64,000 bases of DNA. Source: Rhodanobacter soli (GTDB lineage Bacteria; Pseudomonadota; Gammaproteobacteria; Xanthomonadales; Rhodanobacteraceae). This document shows positions 40,762-49,351 of the stretch, in pieces. The stretch's first letter is position 1, and each line of letters begins with the position of its first letter. The notes beneath the pieces are model-generated. The model was not told the origin of the DNA and did not search any database. It worked only from the letters and a program-made list of their open reading frames with translations. The stretch is taken from the NCBI RefSeq assembly GCF_040548735.1, contig NZ_JBEPSD010000002.1:434001-498000 (forward strand). Reading direction: 5' to 3'. The position numbers and the translations under genes were made by a program.

Positions 40762-42096
40762 ATGGCCGCCAAACATGCACCGGGGCGCGCAAAGTTCCCT
40801 CTTCACTGGAAGATGCTTATCGGTTTTGCGGTCGGCCTGGTGCTTGGCCTGTTGGTGCATGCCACGGCCGGCGCCGAAGCGGGATGGGTTCAATGGATCA
40901 CCCATCACCTCACCAACCCGGCCGGCGAGCTGTTCCTGCGCCTGATCTTCATGCTGGTGATCCCGTTGCTGTTTTCCGCGCTGGTGGCGGGCGTGGGAAA
41001 CATGGGCGACATCGGCGCATTCGGCCGGATCGGCTGGCGCGCTCTCGGTTACACGGTGCTGATGTCGAGCATCGCCCTGACCATCGGCCTGGTGCTGGTC
41101 AACGGGTTGCAGCCGGGTGCAGGGGTTGATCCGGCCACCGCCCAGCAAATGCTGGCCGCCGGTTCCGAGCGCGCGCAGGCCGTGCTTGGCAGCGGTGGCC
41201 ACGGCAAGTTCGACGTCGGCGGGATACTCCTGTCGCTGGTGCCCACCAATGTGTTTGCCGCGGCCAGCAAGGGCGACATCCTGGCGGTGATGTTCTTTGC
41301 GGTGATGATCGGCGTGGGCCTGGTGCTGACCGACAACGAGAACACGCGCGCCTTCAAGCGCGCGGTGGAAGGGTTGTTCGAAGTGTCGATGACCTTGATC
41401 GGGCTGGTCATCAAGTTGGCGCCGTACGCCGTGTTCTGCTTCATGTTCAATCTGGCGGCGCTGTTCGGCTGGGGCCTGCTGATCAAGCTCGGGGCCTACG
41501 TGGGCGTGGTGTTGCTGGCGCTGGCAGTGCACATGTTCGTGGTCTACACGTTGTGCCTGAAGTTTGCCGGAAAGTCCCCGCTGGGCTGGTTCAGGCAGAC
41601 GCAGGAAGTCTTGCTGATGGCGTTCTCCACCGCCTCCAGCAACGCAACGCTGCCGACCGCGCTGCGGGTAGCCGAAGAGAAGTTGAAGCTGCCGCCGAAG
41701 ATTTCGCGCTTCGTGCTGACGATCGGCGCGTCCATCAATCACAACGGCTCGGCTCTTTTCGAGGGTGTGACCGTGCTGTTCCTTGCGCAGTTCTTCGGCG
41801 TGCACCTGGATATCGGCCAGCAGTTGATGGTGATGTTCGTCTGCATTCTCGGCGGCATTGGCACCGCCGGCGTGCCGGGCGGCTCGCTGCCGATGGTGGC
41901 GCTGATCTGCGGCATGGTCGGTGTACCGCCGCAAGCCATCGGCATCGTTCTCGGCGTGGACCGCCTGCTGGACATGTGCCGCACCACCATCAACGTCACC
42001 GGCGACATGGTGTTGGCGACGATGGTGTCCAAGGGCGAATCGGGTGCGATGCGGAAACTCTCCACGGCGGGCAACGCCCAGCAGGCCGAAGCATGA
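40762..42096 (+). CDS. Dicarboxylate/amino acid:cation symporter (GltP/DctA family)
   Basis: The 444-residue inner-membrane transporter of the DAACS family takes up glutamate, aspartate or C4-dicarboxylates with protons or sodium. The diagnostic segments are present: the serine-rich hairpin AFSTASSNATLPTALRVAEE, SINHNGSALFEG in the position of the NMDGT motif, GGIGTAGVPGGSLPMVALIC and DRLLDMCRTTINVTGDMVLA. Several hydrophobic helices precede them. It follows dgcA by 131 bases on the same strand and very likely supplies its substrate. Glutamate rather than succinate is inference from context. ATG 40762 lacks a strong ribosome site. Confidence 0.93.
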   Translation: MAAKHAPGRAKFPLHWKMLIGFAVGLVLGLLVHATAGAEAGWVQWITHHLTNPAGELFLRLIFMLVIPLLFSALVAGVGNMGDIGAFGRIGWRALGYTVLMSSIALTIGLVLVNGLQPGAGVDPATAQQMLAAGSERAQAVLGSGGHGKFDVGGILLSLVPTNVFAAASKGDILAVMFFAVMIGVGLVLTDNENTRAFKRAVEGLFEVSMTLIGLVIKLAPYAVFCFMFNLAALFGWGLLIKLGAYVGVVLLALAVHMFVVYTLCLKFAGKSPLGWFRQTQEVLLMAFSTASSNATLPTALRVAEEKLKLPPKISRFVLTIGASINHNGSALFEGVTVLFLAQFFGVHLDIGQQLMVMFVCILGGIGTAGVPGGSLPMVALICGMVGVPPQAIGIVLGVDRLLDMCRTTINVTGDMVLATMVSKGESGAMRKLSTAGNAQQAEA

Positions 42097-42232
42097 GCTT
42101 GCTTGCCGGCCGCCTTTTCATGGGTGGGTGCTGATGGAAATGTTCAGGTGCGAATCGTTGCCGGGGCATCACGAAAATCGTGCAGCTTCGGAATCATCCA
42201 GGGGTCCACAGCCACAAGACGGGGGTTCATCC

Positions 42233-45200
42233 ATGCGGGGAAAATCGGGTCGCACGCTGTTGCGCGGTTCATGCAGCCATTCCAGTCTTCGACACAAGGT
42301 ATTGGTACTGGCCATCGGGTCTTCCATGGCTCTGGGTCTGGCCGGTACTGCCTGGGGTCAGGCCACCAGCGGAACCATTTACGGCTCGGTGCCGCTGGGG
42401 GCGAATGAAACCGTCCAGGTCACCAGTACGTCGGGTTACAGCCAGACTTTCAATGCGGGAGCTTCCGGCAAGTATTCGGTCACGTTGCCGGTCGGCACCT
42501 ATACGGTATCCCTGTTGCGCGACGGCAAGGTCGTCGAAAGCCGCAGCGGAGTGAGCCCGGCGGCCGCGGGTGCGGTGGCGGTGAATTTCTCGGCGGACGC
42601 TGGCCCGGAGAATGTGCAGGACCTCGGCGGAATCAACGTCTCGGCCAATGCCATGCCGCCCATCGACGTGAAGACGACCAACCAGGTCACCACGGTCACG
42701 GCCGCGGATCTGCTGCGACTGCCGCTGGCGCGCTCGGCCGAAGACATCGCCATGCTGGCGCCTGGCGTCAACATGGGCTCGCCCGAACTTGGCAAGGGCC
42801 CGCTGGGTACGCCGCTGCTGACGTTCGGTGCCGGTTCGACGGCCGAGAACGCCTATTACATCGACGGCGTGAATGTCACCGACTCGCTGTACAGCAACGG
42901 CGGCGTGGCGCTGCCCTATGGCGCGATCGAGCAGCAGCAGACCTTCACCAGCGGCTATGGCGCCAAGTACGGCCGTTCCATCGGCGGCGTGATCAACCAG
43001 ATCGGCAAGAGCGGCACCAACGAGTGGCATTTCGGTGCGCGCACGGTGTGGAAACCCGGAGCCATGCGCGGCACGGCGGACAACCACTACTTCGTCAATC
43101 CCCTTTCAACGAAGGTCGGGCAGATGGCCGGCGACCTGGCCTACTACAACAAGCTCGACACGGTCAGCGAGGCGGTCTACGACGTCTACCTGAGCGGCCC
43201 GCTGATCAAGGACAAGCTGTTCTTCTTCGCCAGCGCCGAGGAAGACAACCGGTGGGGCAAATCGGTCGGTGGTTTCGGAAGCCAGTACCAGACCAACTAT
43301 CGCTACGAGGCCCCGAAGTACTACGCGAAGCTGAACTGGAACATCAACGAGAATAACTACCTGACGCTGACCGGCGTGCAGAGCTCGTACAAGCAGTACC
43401 AGAGCCGGTACGAGTTCGACTACGACACGTTCCAGCGCGGCAACTTCGACAGCCTGCGCCAGGTGTCGAAGAAGAAATTCCAGGTGTGGGCCGCAAACTA
43501 CACCTCGTACCTCACCGACAATCTGACGTTGAACGCGATGGTGGGCAAGACGCTGGGCAGCTATGAAACCTTCCAGCCGCCGTACCCGGGTATCGACCTC
43601 ACGCTACCGTACATTGACGAGCCCAAGATGCAGAATCCGGCCTATGCGCCGCCTTCCGGCATCAGCAACACGCAGGGCGATTCCACGCAGGACATTCCCA
43701 CCCACAAGCTCAACTCGCTGAACTACCGGGTGAGCCTCGATTACCAGCTGAGCGACCATCAGCTTTCGGTCGGCATCGACAACCGCACCACCACGGACAT
43801 CGACGACGGCTACACCACCACCGGCCCGGGCTATTACTGGGGCTATGGCATGGGAACGGTCGGCAAGCCCATTATCGGTGATAACTCGGACTCGTTCCCC
43901 TACGTGGCGGCGCCCGATACCAACATGCCCGGCAACAAGTACTACGCGTACAAGAGCGTCGACATCAAGAACGCCAACGTGAAGGTCGTCCAGCGCGCGC
44001 TGTACATCGAGGACAACTGGCAGATCACGCCGAACTTCCTGTTGAGCGCGGGCCTGCGCGACGACATGTTCACCAACTACAACTCCGACAACGAGCCCTA
44101 CATCCGCCTGACCAAGCCGCAATGGGCACCGCGCCTGGGCTTCAGCTGGGACGTGCATGGCGACTCCTCGCTGAAGGTCTTCGGCAACGCCGGCCGCTAC
44201 TACCTGGCGATACCGCTGAACGTGGCAGTGACCGTGTCCTCGCCGGTGACCCGGTACGACATCTTCGGCACCTATACCGGCATCGACCAGGCAACCGGCG
44301 AACCGATCGGGTTCACGCCGCTGCCGCAGAACCCGTCGTACGGCGTGTCGATCAACAACGAGTACGGCCAGTCGAAGGATCCGCGCATCACCACCGCGCA
44401 GAACATCAAGGCCCAGTTCTCCGACAACTACGTGCTCGGCATGCAGCAGGCGTTCAACATGCTGGGTACGGAGTGGGTGTTCGGCGCGACCGGCACCTAC
44501 CAGCGCATGGACCGGGTCATCGACGACTACGGCGACACCCAGCGCATGTGTGCGGCGGGCAGGGCGCAGGGCTACGACTGGATGACGCCGGCAACCTGTG
44601 ACCAGTGGGCCCAGGGCCTGTTGATGATCAACCCGGGCGTCACACAGAAGATCTGGATGAACGGGCCGGACGGCAACATCCATCCCGTGACCTTCACCCG
44701 CGAGGACCAGGGCCTGGACGTCGGTCCGGTACGCCGTTTCTACTCGATCGACCTCTCGCTGGGGCACGATTGGGATAGCAAGTGGATGGCCAAGTTCGAC
44801 TACGTGTTCTCCAAGACCTGGGGCAACACGGAAGGCCCCGTCAGCACGTATTCCCAGCAGAGCGGTTCCTACCTGACCACCGCATGGGACTTCCCCGAGC
44901 GCATGGAATACTCGATGGGCGAGTTGCCCAACAGCCGCAGGCACCAGTTCAAGGCCTACGGCGCGTATGCACTCTCCAAGGAGTGGACCGCCGGCGGCAA
45001 TGTCTACGTGACCTCGGGCACGCCACGCCTTTGCCGTGGCTACTACGGGCCGGGTGAGAGCAGGCCGCACGGCTCCAGCACCTTCTACTGGTGCGGCGGC
45101 AAGCCGGCGCAGCAGGGCTCGCTGGGACGCACGCCCTGGGTCTACAACCTCGACCTCAACCTCGACTACAAACCGGAATGGGCCGGCCGCAAGCTCGATT

Positions 45201-45355
45201 TTAACCTGGCGATCTTCAACGTGCTGAACCGGAAAACGCCGCTGTTCTACAACGACGTCTTCTCGGGCACCACGAACCCCAACCCCGACTACGGCAAGGT
45301 GCAGGACACCCGTTCGGTGCGTGAAGTGCGGCTCATGATGTCGTACGACTTTTAA
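42233..45355 (+). CDS. Oar-type TonB-dependent outer membrane receptor, second copy
   Basis: The 1040-residue receptor shares its whole layout with the one at 30009: signal peptide (VLVLAIGSSMALGLAGTAWG), carboxypeptidase-regulatory-like N-domain (TSGTIYGSVPLGANETVQVT), plug (INVSANAMPPIDVKTTNQVT, MLAPGVNMGSPELGKGPLGT) and barrel ending in LMMSYDF. Long identical runs between the two show fairly recent duplication. ATG 42233 behind GGGGGTTC gives the best signal peptide; the frame is open far upstream through the symporter end. It follows the symporter and has its own strong terminator. It probably feeds the D-Glu/peptide pathway, but its ligand is not known. Confidence 0.95.
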   Translation: MRGKSGRTLLRGSCSHSSLRHKVLVLAIGSSMALGLAGTAWGQATSGTIYGSVPLGANETVQVTSTSGYSQTFNAGASGKYSVTLPVGTYTVSLLRDGKVVESRSGVSPAAAGAVAVNFSADAGPENVQDLGGINVSANAMPPIDVKTTNQVTTVTAADLLRLPLARSAEDIAMLAPGVNMGSPELGKGPLGTPLLTFGAGSTAENAYYIDGVNVTDSLYSNGGVALPYGAIEQQQTFTSGYGAKYGRSIGGVINQIGKSGTNEWHFGARTVWKPGAMRGTADNHYFVNPLSTKVGQMAGDLAYYNKLDTVSEAVYDVYLSGPLIKDKLFFFASAEEDNRWGKSVGGFGSQYQTNYRYEAPKYYAKLNWNINENNYLTLTGVQSSYKQYQSRYEFDYDTFQRGNFDSLRQVSKKKFQVWAANYTSYLTDNLTLNAMVGKTLGSYETFQPPYPGIDLTLPYIDEPKMQNPAYAPPSGISNTQGDSTQDIPTHKLNSLNYRVSLDYQLSDHQLSVGIDNRTTTDIDDGYTTTGPGYYWGYGMGTVGKPIIGDNSDSFPYVAAPDTNMPGNKYYAYKSVDIKNANVKVVQRALYIEDNWQITPNFLLSAGLRDDMFTNYNSDNEPYIRLTKPQWAPRLGFSWDVHGDSSLKVFGNAGRYYLAIPLNVAVTVSSPVTRYDIFGTYTGIDQATGEPIGFTPLPQNPSYGVSINNEYGQSKDPRITTAQNIKAQFSDNYVLGMQQAFNMLGTEWVFGATGTYQRMDRVIDDYGDTQRMCAAGRAQGYDWMTPATCDQWAQGLLMINPGVTQKIWMNGPDGNIHPVTFTREDQGLDVGPVRRFYSIDLSLGHDWDSKWMAKFDYVFSKTWGNTEGPVSTYSQQSGSYLTTAWDFPERMEYSMGELPNSRRHQFKAYGAYALSKEWTAGGNVYVTSGTPRLCRGYYGPGESRPHGSSTFYWCGGKPAQQGSLGRTPWVYNLDLNLDYKPEWAGRKLDFNLAIFNVLNRKTPLFYNDVFSGTTNPNPDYGKVQDTRSVREVRLMMSYDF

Positions 45356-45384
45356 ACCAGTCAGCTCTCCCCAGCGCTGTGCTT

Positions 45385-45417
45385 CAGCCGGGCTTTCATG
45401 AAGCCCGGCTGTTTTTT
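45385..45417 (+). terminator. Strong intrinsic terminator of the second TonB receptor
   Basis: CAGCCGGGCTT at 45385-45395 pairs perfectly with AAGCCCGGCTG at 45401-45411, followed by TTTTTT. It lies 30 bases after the receptor stop and ends the dgcN to receptor block. Confidence 0.93.
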
Positions 45418-45464
45418 GCCCCGGCTCCGGTTTCCCGCACGCAATGCCCGCGGGACCGGCACCG

Positions 45465-45525
45465 CCATGGCTTGCGCCTGGCTGCGTACATCGCACGATC
45501 GGCGTTTGCCAGCAGGCTGTCGGGC
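45465..45525 (-). pseudogene. C-terminal scrap of a GGDEF protein
   Basis: Read on the minus strand the sequence gives GPDSLLANADRAMYAARRK. The PAS-GGDEF protein at 26073 ends DPDTLLSHADRAMYAAKRQ, and the DNA also matches (GCGTACATCGC). Only about 19 codons survive, squeezed between the terminator of the TonB receptor and the AHSA1 gene. It is a relic or a very short recombination scar. Confidence 0.65.
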
Positions 45526-45533
45526 CCGTTCGG

Positions 45534-45980
45534 TCAGTCCGGTATTTCCGCTTCCACCAGCTTGCCGAGCAGCACCAGCGATTCCTGCCAGCCGAGGTAG
45601 CACTGCTCCACCGGGATGGCCTCGGGCAGGCCCTCCTGCACCACCTGCATGTCGGTGCCGCAGGACACGGCGCGGAAGGTGATGGTGGTGGTCATTTCGC
45701 CGGGCAGGTTGGGGTCCTCGAAACGGTCGTTGTATTTGATCCGCTCGCCCGGTACGAGCTCCCGGTACGTACCGCCGAAGCTGTGGCCGTTGCCGGTGGA
45801 GAAATTGGTGAACGTCATCCGGTAGCTGCCGCCGACCTGCGCGTCGAGTTGGTGCACCTTGCAGGTGAAGCCGTTCGGCGGCAGCCACTTGGCGATGGCG
45901 TCGGCGTCGAGGAAGGCGCGGTAGATCCGCTCGGGCGGTGCGCGCAGCACGCGATGGAGGCGGAGAGCGTTGGTGGCCAT
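45534..45980 (-). CDS. AHSA1/START-like (SRPBCC) protein
   Basis: The 148-residue protein begins MATNALRLHRVLRAPPERIY and continues with FLDADAIAKWLPPNGFTCKV, RMTFTNFSTGNGHSFGGTYR and TITFRAVSCGTDMQVVQEGL, the AHSA1 branch of the SRPBCC fold. Its C-terminal helix CYLGWQESLVLLGKLVEAEI is typical. Members bind small hydrophobic ligands or chaperone partners; the role here is unknown. ATG 45980 is used; the longer frame to 46526 is a shadow. A co-directional GFA gene lies 125 bases upstream. Confidence 0.9.
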   Translation of the reverse strand: MATNALRLHRVLRAPPERIYRAFLDADAIAKWLPPNGFTCKVHQLDAQVGGSYRMTFTNFSTGNGHSFGGTYRELVPGERIKYNDRFEDPNLPGEMTTTITFRAVSCGTDMQVVQEGLPEAIPVEQCYLGWQESLVLLGKLVEAEIPD

Positions 45981-46105
45981 GATGGTTTCCGTTGCAGAGG
46001 ATGAGCCCTCATCTTGCAAGACGAACGGGCGGGGCGGAAATCGACCGGCATCCACCGAACGCCAGGACGTCCATCTGTCGGCACCGGCTCGGACCCGGTG
46101 GTTGG

Positions 46106-46561
46106 TCAGGTCTCGGCCGCGAATGCCTCGACCAGCGGCTGGTACTCCTCCATCGCCGGGAAGCCGGCGAAGCTGTGCTTCGCCGGGGTCGACGCCCAGG
46201 AGAGTCGGGCGTCGGTACAGGTCTCGATGAACGGCACGAAGTCCGCGTGCGGGTCGAGTACCGAGGGGCGCAGGTTGACCAGCCATTCGATGCCCGCCAG
46301 ACGGGTCATGACCCATGACTTGCAGAACGCGCAGTACAGGTGGGTGTGCTCGCCCTGCAGGCCGCCGCGGACCAGTTCGCCCTCGAGTACCTCCACGCCA
46401 TCGGCGGGCATCGCCAGCGACAACGAGAACGCGCTGCCAGTCATCTTCTGGCAGCCATGGCAATGGCACGCCATGGTGAGCATGGCCGGCTTGGTGACGC
46501 GCAGACGCACGCGGCCACAGCGGCAAGTGCCGGTGGCAGGGAGCTGTCGTGGATAGGGCAT
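46106..46561 (-). CDS. GFA-family (glutathione-dependent formaldehyde-activating-like) zinc protein
   Basis: The 151-residue protein has the Cys pattern of the GFA/CENP-V fold: GTCRCGRVRL, then ACHCHGCQKMTGSAFSLSLA and later LYCAFCKSW. These ligate one structural and one catalytic zinc. Many members are annotated as S-(hydroxymethyl)glutathione-related enzymes, but the Gfa activity itself has been questioned. ATG 46561 follows the usual family start. The gene is co-directional with the AHSA1 gene. Substrate unknown. Confidence 0.9.
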   Translation of the reverse strand: MPYPRQLPATGTCRCGRVRLRVTKPAMLTMACHCHGCQKMTGSAFSLSLAMPADGVEVLEGELVRGGLQGEHTHLYCAFCKSWVMTRLAGIEWLVNLRPSVLDPHADFVPFIETCTDARLSWASTPAKHSFAGFPAMEEYQPLVEAFAAET

Positions 46562-46867
46562 GGCTGGATTCCTCATGCAGAAGGGGCGTCCGGGATACTG
46601 TATCCCGAGTAGTCGCCGGCTCGTCACAAATAGCGGCTGCATGTTTGCCCCGGAGGGCTGCTTTGAAGAGTAGCGTGTCGTGGGTATCGCAACGATCTTC
46701 GCCAGCGTGAGCTGCCGGAACAGGGCGTTGAGCAGGCTGTGGCTGTGATACGAGAAGCTATACGGCATGCCGCCACGGCGCCGGTCCTCGGGGGAATCAG
46801 CGAAAAGGCGCCAGGTTCATTTGTTTTGAAGAGCAAATGGACCTGACGCCTTTTTCGACCGGGTGCC
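46562..46867. repeat. Intergenic stretch with a palindromic element of a fourth motif type
   Basis: AAAAGGCGCCAGGTTCATTTG at 46803-46823 faces CAAATGGACCTGACGCCTTTTT at 46834-46855, a near-perfect inverted repeat of about 20 bases. It resembles family 1 in layout but with a different inner sequence. It lies 12 bases past the end of the DUF885 gene and could terminate it. The rest of the stretch holds no supported gene. Confidence 0.8.
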
Positions 46868-48682
46868 TTACCTGGATGTGGATGGTGCGGCCGGTTCCGT
46901 TTTTGCCGTGGCAGCCGTCGGCGCCACCCACAGCCTGGCTTCCGGCTTGCCGCCCAGCATCTGCGCACGCACCAGCGGGATCGGTGGGCCACCATAGCTG
47001 AGGAACTGGTCGTGGAACGCCTTCAGCGCGTTCGGACCCGGGTGTGCGGCGATCCAGTCCTGGCGCAGTTGCATGATCATCAACTTGCCCATCGTGTAAT
47101 TCAGATAGGCCGGATCGTAGGTGCCACGGGCGGCCTGCTGGCGGGCGTTGCCCGGATCCTGGAAGGCCTTGTCGCGGAACATCTGCTCGGACTGGGCGAC
47201 GGTCATGCCGCCGGTATGCAGGCCGATGGCGGAGAGATAGCGCACGTCGCGCAGCAGGGCGTTGGTGAGCTGGCCGATGTGGGCTTCCGGCGTGGCGCCG
47301 TCCAGGCCGGCGTCGAACATCATCTCCTCGGCGTAGTGCGCCCAGCCTTCGGCGAAGGCGTAGCCGACGAACAGCTGGCCGAACTTCCAGTGCGCGCGGT
47401 TGGCGTGCAGGAACTGCAGGAAGTGTCCCGGCCACACCTCGTGCGAAGACGTGAACAACAGGTCGGCCTTGCCCGGTATGTAGGCCTGCTGGTCGGCCTT
47501 GCTCCAGGTCGGGTCTGGCGGGGCGATGTAATACACCGACGGCAGGTTCTTTTCGTACGGGCCGGGAATCTCGATGTAGGCAAAGTTCCAGCGGTTGAAC
47601 GGTGGCGCTTCTTCGACCTTGGCCTGCTCGGGACCGGGGATGGTCACCAGGTCCTTGTCGACGATGAACTGGCGCAGGCCAGCGAGCTGCGTGCGTGCGC
47701 CTTCCACGGCGCCACCGACCGGCTTGTCCGCACTCTCCTTGGCGACGCACGCGCTCAGCGATTTGCCGGGAGCGAACTTGTCGCAGGCAGCCTTCAGCGC
47801 ATCGAGGTTGCGCTGCAGGTCCGACTCGCCGATCGCCTTGAGCTGGTCCAGCGGCAGGTCGACCAGTTCGGTGGCGTGCAGCATCTTGGAGAACTTCGCG
47901 GCTCCCAGCGCATAGTCGTGGGTGGCGTGGGGTTTTTGCGCCTTCAGCCAGTCGGCGAGATCCTGCGTGGCCTTGATCGCGGCAGCGTTGGACGCCTTGA
48001 AACGCGCCTGCAGGGCATCGTCCTTGACCTCGGCGAAGATCGCCGGGACATCGGTCTTGAAGAAGCTCGCGTACCCGCCAAAACTGTTCACGCCCAGATC
48101 GATGTACGACGCCGGCAGCGGCAGTTTGAAGTTCGCTTTTATCTGGGCGATCGCCTTGGGCAGCGCCTCTTGGTAGGTGACGAAGGCCGCCATGCGTTCC
48201 GGCAGGGGCGCGTAGGGACGCGTCAGGTACATGCTGGGCGACAGGTCGCCGGTGTAGAAGGCCGGGTTGCTGTACGGGAAGCCGGAGTCCTCGAGCCAGA
48301 ACAGTTGGCCGTCGATCACCGCGAGCACGTAGTCGCGGTGGAAGCGGCCGTTCTCATCGAGCTTGTCGTCGCCGAACGCGGCGAACCGGGCGCGTTCCGC
48401 ATGCAACCAGTCGGCATCCGCCTTCAGGCCGGCCGGACTGTAATCGGGCAACTTGCCATCGAACTCGTGCTTGCCGGCGTTGGCGGCAAAGGTGGGGTAG
48501 TGCTGGAACATGCCATCGATGAAGTCATCGACGGCGGTCTCCAGCCTGGCGTTGTCGTTGACCACCGCCACACTGGCGGCAGGCGCGCTGGCGGCGGGTG
48601 CGTTGGGGGCTTCCCGGTTGCAGCCGGCGGCGAGCGCGGCGGTCACCACGGTGCACAGGGTGATGATATGGATCGAGCGCAT
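46868..48682 (-). CDS. DUF885-family lipoprotein, predicted metallopeptidase
   Basis: The 604-residue protein has a lipoprotein signal (TLCTVVTAALAAGCNREAPN) and is expected in the periplasm. It carries the DUF885 signatures SSHEVWPGHFLQFLHANRAH, with the HExxH-like HEVWPGH, and FAEGWAHYAEEMMFDAGL with the third ligand motif. GLHTGGMTVAQSEQMFRDKA and YTMGKLMIMQLRQDW close the fold. The family is related to M32-like carboxypeptidases and may digest peptides, although activity is not proven. Start ATG 48682 is the one that exposes the lipobox. It fits the peptide-using theme of the neighbourhood. Confidence 0.92.
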   Translation of the reverse strand: MRSIHIITLCTVVTAALAAGCNREAPNAPAASAPAASVAVVNDNARLETAVDDFIDGMFQHYPTFAANAGKHEFDGKLPDYSPAGLKADADWLHAERARFAAFGDDKLDENGRFHRDYVLAVIDGQLFWLEDSGFPYSNPAFYTGDLSPSMYLTRPYAPLPERMAAFVTYQEALPKAIAQIKANFKLPLPASYIDLGVNSFGGYASFFKTDVPAIFAEVKDDALQARFKASNAAAIKATQDLADWLKAQKPHATHDYALGAAKFSKMLHATELVDLPLDQLKAIGESDLQRNLDALKAACDKFAPGKSLSACVAKESADKPVGGAVEGARTQLAGLRQFIVDKDLVTIPGPEQAKVEEAPPFNRWNFAYIEIPGPYEKNLPSVYYIAPPDPTWSKADQQAYIPGKADLLFTSSHEVWPGHFLQFLHANRAHWKFGQLFVGYAFAEGWAHYAEEMMFDAGLDGATPEAHIGQLTNALLRDVRYLSAIGLHTGGMTVAQSEQMFRDKAFQDPGNARQQAARGTYDPAYLNYTMGKLMIMQLRQDWIAAHPGPNALKAFHDQFLSYGGPPIPLVRAQMLGGKPEARLWVAPTAATAKTEPAAPSTSR

Positions 48683-48861
48683 GCGGGCGGCTCCATGGCA
48701 AGGTTCGCCGAGGGTAGGCGTCCCGGCGGGCACACGCAACCCGCCTCACGCCCGTGGCGCGGAGCGGGTGGAGCCGTGGGCCGCCGAGTCACTGGATCGG
48801 TGACCGCATGTGCTGTGTTCGGGGTGATACTGGGCCACCACGCAGCGCAACGGAGCACGGC

Positions 48862-49341
48862 ATGAAGGCAAGGTACTTTCTTATCGGATTCGGGATTCTT
48901 CTGGCGGTGGTCGGCCTGGGCGGCACGGCTTCCAGCCACGCGGCAACCGCCGGCGACGATGCCGCCGCCATTCGCCAGGTGATGGATCAGCAGGCGGCCG
49001 CGTGGAACCGCGGCGATGTCGTGGAATTCATGCGCAGCTACAAGGACGCGCCCGACACCACGTTCGTGGGTGCCAGCGTGCGCAAGGGTTACCGCACGAT
49101 CCTCGAAAGCTATCGCAAACACTACGCCAGCAAGGAGCAGATGGGCCGGCTCACGTACACCGAGCTGGATGTGCGTCTGCTGCCTGATGCCCGCGGCGAA
49201 GTGCGCTACGCCGCCGTGACCGGCCGCTTCCATCTCGATCGCAGCGCCCACGGCGAAGCCGCCCGGGATGACGGCGTGTTCTCGCTGCTGTGGGAGAAGA
49301 CCGCCGGCGGCTGGAAGATCATCCTGGATCACACCAGTTGA
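48862..49341 (+). CDS. Secreted SnoaL/DUF4440-like protein
   Basis: The 159-residue protein has a signal peptide (FLIGFGILLAVVGLGGTASS) and a SnoaL-like fold (IRQVMDQQAAAWNRGDVVEF, VGASVRKGYRTILESYRKHY, FSLLWEKTAGGWKIILDHTS). The last segment is the standard final strand pair. It is an isolated gene whose 3' end faces the sirtuin gene across 10 bases. Role unknown; a periplasmic ligand-binding or structural role is the general view for this fold. Confidence 0.85.
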   Translation: MKARYFLIGFGILLAVVGLGGTASSHAATAGDDAAAIRQVMDQQAAAWNRGDVVEFMRSYKDAPDTTFVGASVRKGYRTILESYRKHYASKEQMGRLTYTELDVRLLPDARGEVRYAAVTGRFHLDRSAHGEAARDDGVFSLLWEKTAGGWKIILDHTS

Positions 49342-49351
49342 TCGACCCGGG

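Noticed and set aside
43604-45496. 630-residue open frame opposite the second TonB receptor
   Set aside because: Shadow frame with the same Arg, His and Val-rich character as the one opposite the first receptor.
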